Positions 1-12,474 of a stretch of 63,745 bases of DNA are shown here, piece by piece. The notes below the pieces were generated by a model. That model ran no database searches. It was not told where the DNA came from and was given only the letters and a program-made list of their open reading frames with translations. The DNA comes from Pelagophyceae sp. CCMP2097 (taxonomy: Eukaryota > Sar > Pelagophyceae), in assembly GCA_026770575.1 (NCBI GenBank), contig MU657229.1, positions 207,660-271,404 of the forward strand, given 5' to 3'. A program made the translations under genes and the position numbers. The stretch's first letter is position 1. Each line of letters begins with the position of its first letter.

Positions 1-203
1 GGGCGCCGACGCGGGGCTGAGAACCTACCGCCGGGCCCCGCGCGGGGCGCCGCCGACAGCTCAGTCACGAAAAATTTCCACTCGCCGACGTGGCTGAAAG
101 GTTTCTTCAAATCTTCTGAAAACTCTCTGCGTTTCCGAGTGTTCTGCAACTTCTGCGGTTCACGCCGTCTTCAGGAGTTCTTCGCCGCGGTCCGCGCCGC
201 GCG

Positions 204-1255
204 ATGGCTCTCGCGGCGCGGTGGGTCATCCGCGTCGCGGCGGCGGCCTGCGCGGGCCGCGCCGCGGGCCGCGTCGGCGGCGCCTTTGTGGTGGGCGGCG
301 GCGCCTTCGTGGTGGAAGCGCCTGCAATTTCGACTGTGAACGCGACCGTGAGCGCGGCGAGCGCAGCCGGCGCCGGCGGGCCCGCCGGCATGGCCTACGA
401 CGAAGCGGCCGCCGTGTCGGCCTTTGGTGCGTGCCCTCGCCAGAGGGTGACGCCTTTGGGGCCGCCGGCTGGGCCGCCCGACGCGCGCCTGTAGGCCTTG
501 CCGAGGCTTCGTACTGCGAAATCGAGGCCTGGAACTGCACGACGTGCGCGGCCGGCGTGCGCGACGTGGTGGTGATCAGCGACGACGGTTCGTCGGGCGG
601 CCGCGCGATTGTTGGGTACGACACGCGCGACGACACCGTCTTCGTCGCGTTTCGCGGGACAGAGAACATCCGCAACTGGCTCAAGAACGTAGAGTTCGCA
701 AAGACGTACCCGTACAACGACACTGCACTGGGGGTGGAGGTTGGGTTTTATGGGTGGTACGCCGCGCTCTTGAAAAACGGCCTCGCCACCGCGCTGGCCC
801 AAGCCGCGGCCAAGGCGGGCACGACCAGTGTCAAGGCGACGGGGCACTCGGCGGGCGGCGCCTGCGCGACGCTGCTGGCCTACGACCTGCTCGTCGGCGC
901 GCTCCCGGGCCTCGAGGACTTGCAACTCAAGCAGCACTACACGTTCGGCTCGCCGCGCGTCGGCAACGCCGCCTTTGCGGCCGACTTTGGCGCGAAGATT
1001 TCCGCCGCAAGCGTCCCGTCGTTCCGAATCACGCACTTCCACGACATAGTGCCCCAAGTGCCGCCCGAGGCTTCTTATTACCACCACGTCGCGCAGGAAG
1101 TTTGGTACGACGAATTCTTCACCAACCGCACCGAGTGCGACGGCTCCGGCGAGGACCCGAACTGCTCCGACTCTTGCTACCTGACGCTCCTCTGCGACGA
1201 TGTCTCCGACCACATGAGCTACATGAACTCTTCTGCCGGCATCGCGGGCTGCTAG
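204..1255 (+). CDS. Class 3 (fungal-type) lipase, secreted
   Basis: Triacylglycerol-lipase fold hydrolase predicted to cleave ester bonds of lipids outside the cell or in the secretory pathway. Two exons: 204-426 and 495-1255, joined by a 68-nt phase-1 intron with donor GTGCGT; the sum gives 327 residues. The first 35 or so residues are hydrophobic and Ala-rich, as in a signal peptide. The nucleophile elbow GHSAGG puts Ser at about residue 193; the DIVPQVPP segment supplies the likely Asp near 258, and His near 271 lies in YHHVAQEVWY. The FGSPRVGN motif between them is typical of Lipase_3. Six or more Cys in the C-terminal third suggest disulfides. The start was chosen because the ATG at 204 opens the leader; the longer frame from 221 lacks it and is read only after the intron. 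The family is clear; the substrate is not. Confidence 0.88.
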
Positions 1256-1313
1256 CCACTCGCGCGCGCCGACCGAGTCCGGCGGGGCGCGCTCTGTCTA
1301 TAGCCTTGTCAAT

Positions 1314-1319
1314 AATAAA
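1314..1319 (+). terminator. Poly(A) signal downstream of the lipase gene
   Basis: AATAAA about 60 bases after the lipase stop codon, in a locally AT-richer stretch. Its position fits a polyadenylation hexamer. I see no comparable hexamer after most other genes here, so this could be chance. Confidence 0.4.
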
Positions 1320-1472
1320 CGTCTTTGTGACCCCGGGGCGAAACGGGAGAGACCAGTCGCCGGGAGTGGTCTTCCCAGAGGCCTCGCGAAGAAAGAGGCG
1401 GCTCTGCTTATGACCTGATCTGCCGCCACGTCCGGTCCACGCGCTTGAGAGCCATCTGTCGCGGCTCGCCTC

Positions 1473-4400
1473 TCAGCCGAACTTGGCCATGTCGATCTTC
1501 AGCCCCGGCGCGCGGATGGCCGCGGGCGCGCCCGGAGCGCCAAAGCCACCGCGCTTCGGCACAGCCGCGGCCTGCGTGGTGCGCGCCATGGCCGCGCGCA
1601 TGCCGCCCTCAACAGCCGCCTTGACGTCTGGCGGCACCGCCGTGATGGCGCCGCGGAAGACTTGCGGCATTGCGCGCGCGACTTTGACCAGCGCGTCCGA
1701 AACGCCGCCCGCCGTCTCGGGCCGCAATAAGAGCGGCGCCAAAGCGACGCCGAGCAGCGTCGCGAGGAGCGCCGCTGCCGCCGCCTCTTCGTACCCAGTC
1801 ACGCAGGCCACGAGCAGCAGCGACGCAATGTGCGTCGCCGCCTCGGCGTCGCGCGTCCGCTGCGACAGGAGCACGAGCGGCGGCGCCTAAGCACAAGACA
1901 CAGGTCGTGGGGCGAGGTGCGAAGTGAAAACAAGACGGAGACGCACGAGCGCTTGCACGAGCGCGCGCGAGACTTCGGGCGCAAACGCCTTGGCGAGGGG
2001 CGGCAGCAGCGGCGAAACGGCCTTTGCGCCTCGCGCGAGGACGAATCGCGCGAGGTCTGGCGCGGCCGCGGAAACGAGCCGCGCGGCGTCGGCGCATCCG
2101 ACGACGGCGTCGACCCAGACGTCGAGGACCGCCGCCGCCGCGGAAGCGTCCGTCGCCGCACTCGCGAGGCCCGGCAGCGCGGAAACGGCGCGGCGCGCGA
2201 ATTCGCCGGTCTGCGGCGCGGCGCCGTCAGCCGAGCCGTCCGCCGCCTTCAAGGCGGCGCGGAGGAAGGCGCACTTGCGCAGCATGCCGTCCGAGTCGGC
2301 GCCGAAGGCCGCGAAGACGGCTGCGGAGACTGCGGCCAGAGCGAGGTGCAGGAGCGCGTCGAGGCCTCTGACGTTCTTGCCCGCGCACGCTTCGCAGAGT
2401 CTTGCCGCCGCGTCGAACGCGGCATTTGCGACCGCCGGCGCCTCGAGGCGCAGCGCGGCGACGACGCACCTGGCCATGGCCTCCAGAGCGTCGTCGGGCA
2501 GCGCTTCGGTCGCGTGCTTGGCCAATGCCGCAGCGACCAACGCGCAGATGGCTCCCGCGTGCCCCGCGGCCACGAGGGGCTCGACGGCGTCGAATGTTTC
2601 TGCGCAGCGCTTGGCCGAGAATGCTAAAGAGCTGCGGGCGACGACGTGCTGCAACCCTGCGAGCCACGTCGGCGCGTCTGCGCTCTGACCGCCGCACAGC
2701 GCGCCGCACAAGCAGACGCAGGCGAGGACGTCGGCTTCGTCGTCGTCGCCGCCGGAGAGCACGCTCGCCGCGGCGGCGGCGTACAAAGGGGCGTAGCTGT
2801 CGTACGCGTTCACGCACCGCAAGACCTCGACCGTCCTGTCGTACAACGCCCCGCGTCTTAAAGCGAGCTGCGAGTAGCATGGCCAGCCCTGGGCGAGCCT
2901 GGCCGCGTCGCCGAGGGCGGCGACCCAGTGCCTGCGCCATTCGTTGATGATGGCGCCGTCGAGCTCTGCCAGAGCGCCGAGGACGGCCCTTTTCGACTCG
3001 GCCCCCATCGCCTTTTCCGGAACCGGCGCCTTTTTCGAAACCGTGGCGCCGTCCGGCAGCCAGAGGTACTTGAGAGCGTTTGTGGCATCTTCGCGGACCG
3101 GCTTTTGAAGGGCCAAAAGGTCGTTTTTCACCTTTTTCAGCCCAGTGGCGTCTTCTCCGTCTCCCAATAAGACGAGCTGCGCCAGCAGCGCCAGCTGCTC
3201 CAAGTGCGCTGCGAGATTGACGTGCGGCGCGAAGCGGTCGTCGGTGAACGGGCGGCAGGCGCCTTTGGCGGCGGAAGCGACGAGGAGGTGAGGGGCCACC
3301 GCCAATTTTATAAAGCGCCGGACTTGCACCAAATCCGACAGCGCCAAGGATCTCGAAACGCAGGCAGCCATCAACCTGCGCGCGAGCCGGGTCACGCGTG
3401 GGGTCGTTTGGTCGAAAGCGGCTGCGGCTCTCAGAGCGGAAGCGAGTTGAGAAGTGTACTGCGCAAGTAAAGGGTCGTCCGCCGCAATGTCCGGGTCCAC
3501 CGCGTCCCCAAAGGCCTCCACTAAAGCGCAGGCGAATGCAGCGCCGGGGGCTCTCAAACAAATGACTGGAATTTCGTCGCCGACTGAGGAGGTGGCCATG
3601 GAGCAGGCGAAGGAGACGAGCTCGTCCAAATGCAAGCAGGCAAAGTCCAGGATCTGCACCTGCCTCGACCCGCGCCTTGAGGCAAGCGCCGCCTCGACGC
3701 TCGAGTCCAGAGCGGACCGGGCTTTGGCGAGGTCAAAGTGGCGGACGTCGTCCGCGGCCTGGATGCAGTCGAGCGCCGTCTCGGCGCACTCCAAGACGGC
3801 GATCTTCGTGCGCGACCGCGCCGCCGTCACGTAGTGGAGGCCGCATAGAAGTTTGGCTTTGGCGGCGTCGAGCGCCTGCAGTCGAGATGCCGCAGAGCCC
3901 ACCTCCACGCGCCGCGCCACCTTTTCGCGCTTCGGCGCCTCGTCCTCCTCGTCCTCGTCATCGACGGCGTCGTTCTTCAAAGAGTCTTCTAAAGTGGAGC
4001 GCTCGAGGCCTTGCAACAGGGCGTCCACTAAAGATTCGTCCCTCGGGAAAGACCTGCGCTGGTGCGCGCAGACCGCCGGCGCGAATAAGAGCCACGCCGT
4101 CTGCAGGCGCGGGGCATTCGTGCCCGAGTCGAGCTTTACAAGAGTCTTTAAAGTCGTCTTCGCCAGCAGAGCCACCGTGGCGTCCGTGCGCCCAAACGAG
4201 ATCGCCAGGCCTTGTAAGACGTCGTGGTGCAGCTCCAGAGGGCGCGCGTCGTTTAAAGCCGCGAGGGAGGCGAACTTTGCCGTGGCGAGGACGAGCTCTT
4301 GCGTCGCCGTCATCTTCCCTGGTGTTTTGCACACCGTTTCGGCGAGGAACTGCAGCGCCCGCAGAGACGCCTCGGCGCACGCCGCCGAGTGGCCGAGGCC

Positions 4401-7400
4401 GAGCGGGCAGAGTCCCCTTAAAAGGCCGACTGCGTTTGAAGGTCCGGAGACTTGGATGGGCCCGTCGTGCAGGTGCGAACCGTCGAAAAGGAATTCCAAC
4501 GCGTCGGTCAGGGACGCCGCCACCGTCGACGCCTCTGGCGGATGCGGCGACGTCGGGCCGTTGGGTTCGACGGAAGTTTCATGCACCAAAGACTTGCCCA
4601 GAGCCCCGCACGACGTCGCAAACGCGGCGGCGCAGTACGCATCACCGCGCTGCGACCTTCGCACCAGCAGCGCGCGCGCGAGGCCCGCGTAGCGCAGGAG
4701 CAAGGGCGCGTCGGACCCGGGCCTGAGGGAAGCCACCGCCGGTGCGAGCGTGATGACGCACCTCGCCACGGCCCGAGCGATCAAAGTGGCCACGTCGACC
4801 CCAAAGGAATTCACATCGCCGCCGTCCCAATCTCCGTCGTTGACATCTAAAGCGTCGGAGGGCCCGGATACGCCAGACGCCAGACCGAAGTTTGACGGCG
4901 CCACGAGCTGCGTCTCCAGAGCGTCTAAAACTTCCGCCACCATCTGCCGCGTCGCCCCGGGCTTTGCAGTCTGCGGAAGCAGCTGAGGCAGCGCCGCCTC
5001 GAAAGCTGATGCTAAAGCGTGTAAGAGCCAGGCGCGACCGACGGCAGTAGTTGAAGAGCCTCCGGACAACATGCCCGCTCCACAAAGAGGTTTGCGGATC
5101 TCATCAACCGCCCAAACCGCATTGTCGTTCACCGAAATGCCGCGCTGCGCCAGCGCCGCGACCGCCAAAGCCGCGCCCGCGCGCCGAGCGGAGTCGGCGC
5201 AAGTCTTGGCCGCGTCCACTCGAGTGGCCGCGTCGAGCAACGCTTTGGCCGCAGATGCCTTGGCCGACGCCGCCGGGAGGCGGACTACGAGAGCTGCCAA
5301 AGCGTTGGCCGCGGACCGGCGCGTGTGCGCCGCCGACGACGACAGGGCCCTCGCCAGAGCGTCTCTCGGGGCGTCCGTAAAAGGCGCACCTCGCTCCCTC
5401 AGATCAATGGGTAAAGAGTCGATGCACCTTTCTAAGGCCAAAGAGGCGTTGTGCGCGGCGGCGGAGTGCCGCCGCTCGCGCCGCCTTCGCTCGTCTTCTG
5501 AGACGAGGAGGCCCATGCCCGTCTTGGGCGGTTGTAAGGCAGCTTGCAGCGAAGCCGCCAAGACATCCAGGCAGTCCCTCTGCGTCTGCGGCGGGCGGTC
5601 GCCGATTAAACGCGCGAGGGCGCGGATGACGGCGTCGACGAGTCTGGCGTCGATTTTCGCACATCGACCGTCGACTAAAGTCGTCTCCCTCTCTAAAGCG
5701 TCGGAAGCCTCGGCCAGCGCAACAGCCAGGGACCCGAGCTCGGCGTCGGAAGCGGCGCCGCCGCCGCCGGACTTTTCGGAATAGGACGCGCCGAAGGCCT
5801 CGGCGGCCAACAAAACGTCGTCGCCGCACCCGAGCCCACCACCGGCGTGCGCGACGCCCAACTGCGCGTCCTCGCAGTTGCCGCGCCGCCGCGACCTCCC
5901 CTCGGCGTCGTACGCGGAGACTGCATAAGTCGACGACGCGACGACGACTGCGTCGCCCGGTAACAGGGCAAAAGTCAAAGTCGGCGACTCGGCGTCGGAA
6001 GACGCCGCGGCGGCCCCAAAGTCGCGGAAGACGTCGACGCACCATCCAAAGACGTCGGCGGAGCCGATGCTCGTCGGGCCAAGCGTGGCGTACGTTTCTA
6101 GAATGGCCGCGGCCGCGAGCTTCAACCGCCTCCCAAAGGAAGAATTCGACGTGGCGGCCCCCTTTTTCAGGCGTCTTTCAGCAGACGAGCTCCTGGGCAG
6201 GTCGCCCTTGTCGGCGGAACTGCGCTGCCGCCACCGCGCGCCGAGGCGGCCCCTTAAAACAGCGAGCGCGGATTGTAAAAGCCTCGACACGTCGCGAATC
6301 GACTGCGGGTTATCTAAAGCCCCGGTTCTGGCCAGCGCCAAGACCGAGGAGACGCAGGATTCGACGCAGGCGAGCTCGTACATGGCGTCGAGACTGTCGA
6401 AAACGTGTTCGGCGGCCGCGGCGATGGATCTCTCCCAGATATAGAGTAATCGTTTCGTCTTGGCCGACTGCGCCCTCTCCGGCGAGGAGGACGAAGCCAA
6501 GGCGCCGATGAGGGACCACCCGGCGCGGACGCACGTCACCATCGCCGCAGCGCGCCCCTCGGCCAACGAAGCGTCAAACTGCCTCGTCACCAAGCCCTCT
6601 GCCACAGCCAGAGCCTCGTCGTACAACGCCTTCGACAAGACTCGCTCGTCGTCGCCGTGGTCGCCGTCGTTGTGGTCTGATATGGTCGGGTTGGGGCCAC
6701 TTCTTTTCGAGAAGCCGCGCCGTAAAACGACAGTCGTGAGAAGCGCGGCGCCGTGCAGCGCGTGCATCTTGCGGCGCACCGAGGCCGCCTTTTTAGAGGA
6801 CTCTTCTGGGAAATGCTGCACGTCCGAGGAGACGGCGACGTCCACCAGAGCGTGGTGCTCGGCCATAGCCTTCCTTAGAGACCATCTCGCCAAATTCGCC
6901 GCCTTGCACCCCAAAGCCGACGCCACGGCGCCGCCCAGCCGCGCCGCCTCGACGCGGCACCCTAAAGAGGCGTGCGCCGAAAAGGCCAAGGCCACGGAAG
7001 CGACGTCGTCGGCGTGCGGCGCCGAGGCAGACCCCAAAGCCAAGACGACGCCCGCCGCCTCGCAGAGCACGACCTGCGCAGCGTGCTCGCCGAGCTGGCC
7101 CTCGCCCTTGACGGCGGCGAGTTTTAATAAAACGTCTAAAACTTCCCGTTGGAGCCTTTCCGGAGCCTTGCCGAGGACGCCGTCGCGCAGGGCCCGGCCG
7201 ACGCCGCACCTCGACGCGGCCAAGACGTCGTCTGCGTCGTCGGAATTGGCCGTCGTCGCGGCAGAGACGGAGGCGAGGCAGGCTAAGACGAGGTCGGTCA
7301 GCTTGGAGTGGGTATAAAGACAAATCTTCTCAAACGAAGCCGAGAGCAAACAAGCAGTGCACCGCGCCGCGCCCGCGATGCCCGCGCGGTCGCGCTGCTG

Positions 7401-8968
7401 CCGCGACCGCACAATCGCGGAAGACGCGAAGCGGACGGCGCCGGCGAGAGTCGGGAGACCGTCGGGAGAATTTGCAAACAGCTGCTGCAAAACGCCCACG
7501 GCGCGGTGCTGCCCGCTCGAGTTGGAAGCCACGGACAGCGTTCTGCGGAGGACGTCCAGTCTGGAAGATGACCCGACGCTGGCCAAAGCGGAGACGGCCT
7601 TTGCCGCGTCGGCCGGGGCGGCGCCCTTAGGCGTCTCCGCGTCCTCGTCCGCCCTCGCCGACTGCACGGAGACGCGGTTCCGCGTCTCCGACGCGACGGC
7701 GGCGTGCGCGGCGAGCGCGACGCCGGCGGCGTGCGCATAATGCTGCCGGGCCTCGAGGCATTCGTCTGCGAGGCCTCTGAAAGCCACGTCGGCTACGGCG
7801 TCCAGCAAATTCAGCGCCCCCTCAAAGTCGTGCGCCGCCTTTTGCTTCGCGTCTTCCGCGCCCCCGCCGTTCGTCGACCGCTTGCCTTTGTCCTCCTTGC
7901 CCTCCTTTTCCTTTTTCGACGCAGACGGCGCCGCGTCCTTTTTGGAATCTCCGGCGCCTTTGCCCATGTCGTCTACTTTCGTCCGCGACGACGCCGCCTC
8001 GGCGGCCAGAGCGCCCGCCAGAGCCTCGCTCGCCTCGCCCGCGACGCGCGCCGCCGCCGCGGAGACCATGGCCAAACAGCGTGCCGAGGCGCACCTGACC
8101 TCGCCGGATTTCTCCGTCAGACAAACCCGAGAGAGCTTGACCGCGTCTGCGCCACTGAGCTTGCCGCCGGATGCGTTGGTGCCGAGGACGACGTCGAGGC
8201 CGCAGACGTGCGTGACTGCGCCGAGGGCGCAGAAAGCGGCGCAGCGGATGGCCGGGTCCTGAGCTTTAGCAGCGTGCTTCGCCAGCCGCGCCCTCGCGTC
8301 GCCCAGCAGCTGCGCGTTCAAACGATTGCCCTGCGCCGCGCACAGCGCGCCGAGCGCGGCGCACGCAGCGGCGCGCGACCCGACGCTGCGCGACTGTCGG
8401 CCGACGCCGAGTCGCGACGTGCCCAGAGCGTCGCCGCAGAGTTCGTACAGCCCTCGAAACGCGGCGTAGAGCATGCCGCCGGCGTCGCCGAACGCAAATA
8501 AAGCCACGACGGCGTCGCAGAGCAGGCCGCATAAAGCTTCGGAGACGACGAGTTGTTTTGCGCTCAGAGTGGCCTCTAGCGCGTCCCACGCCGTCGCCTG
8601 CGCCGCCCCTTCGCGCAGAACGGCCTCGTCGCGCACCTCGCGCACGGCGCACCGCAGCTCGTGCACCTAGGGTGTGCGCCGGTTTGGACCGGGGCCTGCG
8701 TCTGTGGATCGGACGGATTTGGACCCAATCCCGCGCGGCGCCCCTGCGCCGCAACGGCGACGAGGCCGATTGCGAGGTATTTCTCAAGTGCGTCGCACTC
8801 TCCCTCCTCGTCTGGATCGTCCTCCCAAGTGCGGTGCGATGCACGGCGTCGATGCAAAACACTCACGGAGCGGAACACACGCCGCGTCGCGGCTTGACGA
8901 TCATCTCGCAGCTTCGACGACTCTACAGCCTCCAGAGCGTCACGGATCTTCTTCGTCGCCGCCTCCAT
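1473..8968 (-). CDS. HEATR5/Laa1/SWEETIE-type HEAT-repeat protein
   Basis: Giant HEAT-repeat protein of the family (animal HEATR5, yeast Laa1, plant SWEETIE) that helps AP-1 and clathrin-dependent traffic between endosomes and the trans-Golgi. Three exons, 5' to 3': 8968-8867, 8666-1947 and 1886-1473, all phase 0, giving 2411 residues (animal and fungal members are near 2000-2100). The first intron has a perfect GTGAGT donor and ends CCTAG; the last is 60 nt with donor GTGCGT. Family signatures by eye: the N-terminal block around GLLCDAVVALFAFGD, the block HFDLAKARSAL near the last third, and a short C-terminal tail ending in a Lys-rich strand before FG. The rest is helical repeats rich in Ala and Leu, with a Lys-rich insert near residue 270. 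The GTG at 8666 is not the start; the ATG at 8968 is. Plausible regulation is unknown. Confidence 0.82.
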
Positions 8969-9246
8969 GCCGCCGGCGCCGACGCGACAACGCCGCACGC
9001 TGCCGCGAGAGGGCCCGCGACGTCGGCCGGAGTGTGGACAAAAGTCCAAATTGTGAGTTTACAAAAGGTCAAACCAGGGCCGTTTAGTCAACGGGCCGCA
9101 AATCGACGCTGCTCGAGGGGACCGCCGCCACCACCGCCGCCCGGTCCAGCTCGAATGCTCGGAGGTGTTGTGTTTATCAACCAAAGGTCCGAGGATGAGG
9201 CCGCCGTCGATCGACTCGAGCTCTTGCAGCGGCAGAGTGCAGGGGT

Positions 9247-10389
9247 TTAGAGGGCGACGTCCCAGAGCCGCGCCGTCCTGTCCTCGCTCGAAGTCACGAC
9301 GCGCTTGCCGTCGGGCGAGAACGCGCCGCTGTAGACGCAGCAGACGTGACCCTCGAGCGTCGCCTGCAGCGCGCCTGTCTTGGCGTCCCAGAGCCGCGCC
9401 GTGTAATCGAGGCTCGCCGTCACGATGCGCTTGCCGTCGGGCGAGAACGCGCAGCTCATGACCTCTCCGGTGTGCCCCTCGAGCGTCATCTGCAGCGCGC
9501 CCGTCTCGGTGTCCCAGAGCCGCGCCGTCTTATCGTCGCTCGCCGTCGCGACGCGTTTGTTGTCCGGCGAGAACGCGCAGTTCAAAACGCAATAGGTGCG
9601 CCCCTCGAGCGTTGTCTGCAGTGCGCCCGTCTCGGCGTCCCATAGCCGCGACGTACAGTCGAAGCTCGCCGTCGCGAAGCGCTTGCCGTCCGGCGAGAAC
9701 GCGCAGCTCCTGACGCCGTCGGTGTGGCCCTCGAGCGTCGCTTGCAGCGCGCCCGTCTCGGCGTCCAAGAGCCGCGCCGTCCCGTCGTTGCTCGCCGTCA
9801 AAATGCGCTTGCCGTCGGGCGAGAACGCGCCGCTGAAGACGGAGTCGGTGTGCCCCTCGAGCGTCAGTTGCAGCGCACCCGTCTCGGCGTCCCAGAGCCG
9901 TGCCGTGCCGTCGTGGCTCGCCGACACGACGCGCCTGCCGTTGGGCGAGAACGCGCAGCTCATAACGATGCCGGTGTGACCCTCGAGAGTCATATGCAGC
10001 GCGCCCGTCTCGGCGTCCCACAGTCGCACCGTCGTGTCCTTGCTCGCCGTCGCGAGTAGGTTGCCTTCGGGCGAGAACACGCAGCCGAAGACGCCCTGGC
10101 CGTGCCCCTCGAGGATGGCCGTGCCCTTCAAAATGCGGTCCTTCCACCGGTCCTCCAAGATGAGCCTGTGCACGGCCGGCGCCACGGCACGCGAATCTCG
10201 AGCGACTCGTTTCGTCACGAGGAGCGCGTTGGGTGATGCCGCCGGCCGCAGGATGAGCGCCAGCAGGTCCGGCTGCTCGAAGACGTCGAGCATCTGCACG
10301 GCGCGGAAGGCTCCCCGGACGCGGCGCGGCCCGAGGCCGAAGCGCTCGACGACGAACTCCCTGCCTCGCGAAGGCCACTGCCCCATCGC
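9247..10389 (-). CDS. Seven-repeat WD40 protein with short F-box-like N-terminus
   Basis: Predicted beta-propeller scaffold. From the ATG at 10389 it is 380 residues; the frame stays open to 10527, so a longer start is possible. The N-terminal 90 residues include a helical stretch around MLDVFEQPDLLALIL that resembles an F-box, which would make it a substrate receptor of an SCF ubiquitin ligase, but this is weak. The remainder is seven near-identical WD repeats of 42 residues, each with LEGHT, FSPDGKR and TARLWDAETGAL. The low divergence among repeats suggests recent amplification, as in WD40 families of NLR and kinase type, but no NACHT or kinase domain is visible. No intron is needed. Partner unknown. 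Confidence 0.8.
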   Translation of the reverse strand, partial: AMGQWPSRGREFVVERFGLGPRRVRGAFRAVQMLDVFEQPDLLALILRPAASPNALLVTKRVARDSRAVAPAVHRLILEDRWKDRILKGTAILEGHGQGVFGCVFSPEGNLLATASKDTTVRLWDAETGALHMTLEGHTGIVMSCAFSPNGRRVVSASHDGTARLWDAETGALQLTLEGHTDSVFSGAFSPDGKRILTASNDGTARLLDAETGALQATLEGHTDGVRSCAFSPDGKRFATASFDCTSRLWDAETGALQTTLEGRTYCVLNCAFSPDNKRVATASDDKTARLWDTETGALQMTLEGHTGEVMSCAFSPDGKRIVTASLDYTARLWDAKTGALQATLEGHVCCVYSGAFSPDGKRVVTSSEDRTARLWDVAL

Positions 10390-10687
10390 CGGCTGGAGAC
10401 TGACGAGGTGGGGTTGACCAAGTGGTGGGCCCCCACAGATGGCCCCCACTCGTGGGCCGGGATCCTGGGGCCCGGCCGCCCGGGGACTCAACTGGACCAG
10501 TATCGCTCGGAGATGATGGCGTTGCACCAGTTGCTTGCTTAAGATCCACCCTGTTGAAAATTTATTTTTTTAAAAAGTGTTTCGTCCGAAGAACTTGTTG
10601 TCGAACTCAGAGTACTCGTCGAAGCTCGTGCGAAGACGAGAACAAGACGTGCCTGGACGCGCCCGCCGCAGAGGTCGCCGCGCCCCG
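10390..10687. other. Divergent intergenic region with repeat motif
   Basis: Separates the WD40 gene (-) from the secreted Cys-rich gene (+). It holds a GTGGGCCCCCAC palindrome near 10426, the 24-base motif at 10530-10553 that recurs elsewhere in the window, and an AT-rich run (TTTATTTTTTTAAAAAG) at about 10560-10577 just upstream of the + gene. Promoter function is inferred from position only. Confidence 0.4.
10530..10553. repeat. Dispersed motif, copy 1
   Basis: GTTGCTTGCTTAAGATCCAC followed by CCTG. It matches 18806-18831 nearly base for base, and looser relatives lie inside introns at 12169-12198 and 55926-55950. It may be the end of a small mobile element. Confidence 0.45.
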
Positions 10688-12449
10688 ATGAAGGTCGTAG
10701 CGGCGTTTTTGGCCGCGGCGCAGGCGCTGAACGCGTCGTTGCACGGCGCGGCGAACTCGTCGCTGCACGGCACGCTGAGCGGCGCGGTTTTGAGCGGCGC
10801 GGCGCCGAGCGCGCGCGACGTGGCTCGGGCGCTCCAGGTGCGCCGCTCTCGTAGGCGGGCCGGTCGATTTCCGCGGCCGAGGATTGGGTAGGCGCGGCCG
10901 TTTGATGATTCGGACGTGCACGGCGACACTGCAGAGGAAGCGTATTCCAAGATGAATTTCTACCTCCAAGCGCGCTACGCCACCAAACCATGCTCAGAGT
11001 GGACGCACGAGGACCTCGACGCCTCGGCGGCGCTGCTCTACTCGGCGAAAGCGCAGAAACTCGACCTAACGTACAAAGCGGCGGGCGACCGGCGCGCGCT
11101 GCACTACGAGGCTCTAGACTACAAGGAAAAACTCTGGGCCGCGGAGCGCGCGGCGGCCAAGTTGATGCCGTCGCACGCGCCAAACGGCCTTCATTATAAT
11201 GTGACGAGAGACGGCAAGTGCGCAGAAGTGGTCATGCTCTTTATCCATCACGTCTCCGAGGCCGTGCGAAACAAATTCGCCGACCTCGGCGTGGAGATGC
11301 CGCTCATGCCAGAAGACGTCGCGCCGCCGGAGCTCCGTTCTGAAGAGTACGACCAGCAAGTTGGTTGTACCTCGTGCCACGTCGCCGTCCACGTGCCCGG
11401 CACGCCGCCAATCACGCCCCTCCCGAGGAAGAATTCGACGGCGCCGCAGTACCCGGAGAATTGCCCGAAGGGTGCAGACGGGGTGCCCGTGGTGTGGTAC
11501 GACCGATGGAAGCGCTGCGATTGGGATTACGAGCCGTTTTGCAAACCTTGCGAAGGCAAAGGCGGCCAGATCTGGGTGCGTCCTGCCGCGGGGGTACCCC
11601 GATCCTCGTCCGCGAGATTCTTTATCCTGAGCGCCTCGACTACGCATTTTAGGGCCCTGGCGAGCAAGACTGGCTCCCGATGCCCTGCGAGCCTCTTTCC
11701 ATGCCGGCGGACATCCCCGCGGGCAACCTGACTTCGCCAGTCTGGCCGAAATCTTTCAGCGTCGAAGAGTACGCCACGCTGACCTTCCCCGGCCGCGACC
11801 CGTGCGCGGTCGAGTGGCACAACGGCACGTACACGCTGCACTTTGCGACGGACGAGGCTGGCCACCCGACGTATCATTCCGTGGGTCAGACAGGGTACTC
11901 TGGGCCGTCGCCGGTGCCGGGCAAGTCTTGGGCTCTCCCCAACGGAAACTTTTACAACACGATTGACGTTGGTGGCGCGTCCGCCTTTTGCATATGCTTG
12001 AGTACAAAGGACCCCGTCGTGGACAACGCCGTGACGGGGCCGCTGGCGTACGACTTTAACCGGGATGCGAAGTTGATCGGCCGAGAGAAGATCCGGCCCG
12101 AACACTTTGATCACCACGTCGTGGCCGACCACTGGGTCAAAGGGCCGCACCAGTGCGTGCTTTCGACTGTTGCTCGCTGGCTTAAAATCCAAAATGGGTG
12201 GGACACAGTCGCCTCGGACACGTTTCCTTGCTTGAAATGCTCTCACTCCCCGTGCCGCTTAGCTTCTGGGTCGAGGTCTCGACGAACCTCATGGTCCGCG
12301 AGTGGCAGCCCTTCAACGGCCTGCAGACGTATTACAACTGGCGCGTCGGCCCGCCCGATTCCAAGCTCATGGTGCCAGAGGCCCTCTGTGAAAAAGGCCT
12401 CCGCCACGTCAACGTCTCCTGCGTCGCTCCCGGCTTTTACCTCCAATGA
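10688..12449 (+). CDS. Secreted Cys-rich protein of unknown function
   Basis: I do not recognise the family. Four exons fit cleanly: 10688-10837, 10892-11575, 11653-12152 and 12263-12449 (phases 0, 0, 2), giving 506 residues. Donors are GTGCGC, GTGCGT and GTGCGT. The ATG at 10688 begins a short hydrophobic leader (MKVVAAFLAAAQALNAS), so export is likely. The body has spaced Cys pairs (CTSCH, CPKG, KRCDWD, CKPCEG), several NxS/T sites and many Trp/Tyr, in the style of a disulfide-bonded extracellular domain. The third intron (12153-12262) contains a relative of the dispersed motif found at 10530 and 18806. It ends 25 bases before the convergent RsmD-like gene. Confidence 0.72.
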
Positions 12450-12474
12450 GTTGATGGAATCCTTAAGAACCGGC

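Noticed and set aside
1830..2627. Long plus-strand frame opposite HEATR5
   Set aside because: Arg/Gly-rich composition typical of the antisense shadow of a GC-rich coding exon; no motif.
7704..8501. Another long plus-strand frame opposite HEATR5
   Set aside because: Shadow frame; the minus strand has HEAT-repeat structure across the same bases.
8558..9250. Plus-strand frame with a hydrophobic patch upstream of HEATR5
   Set aside because: The minus strand here contains HEATR5 exon 1 with a GTGAGT donor; the plus frame has no other support.
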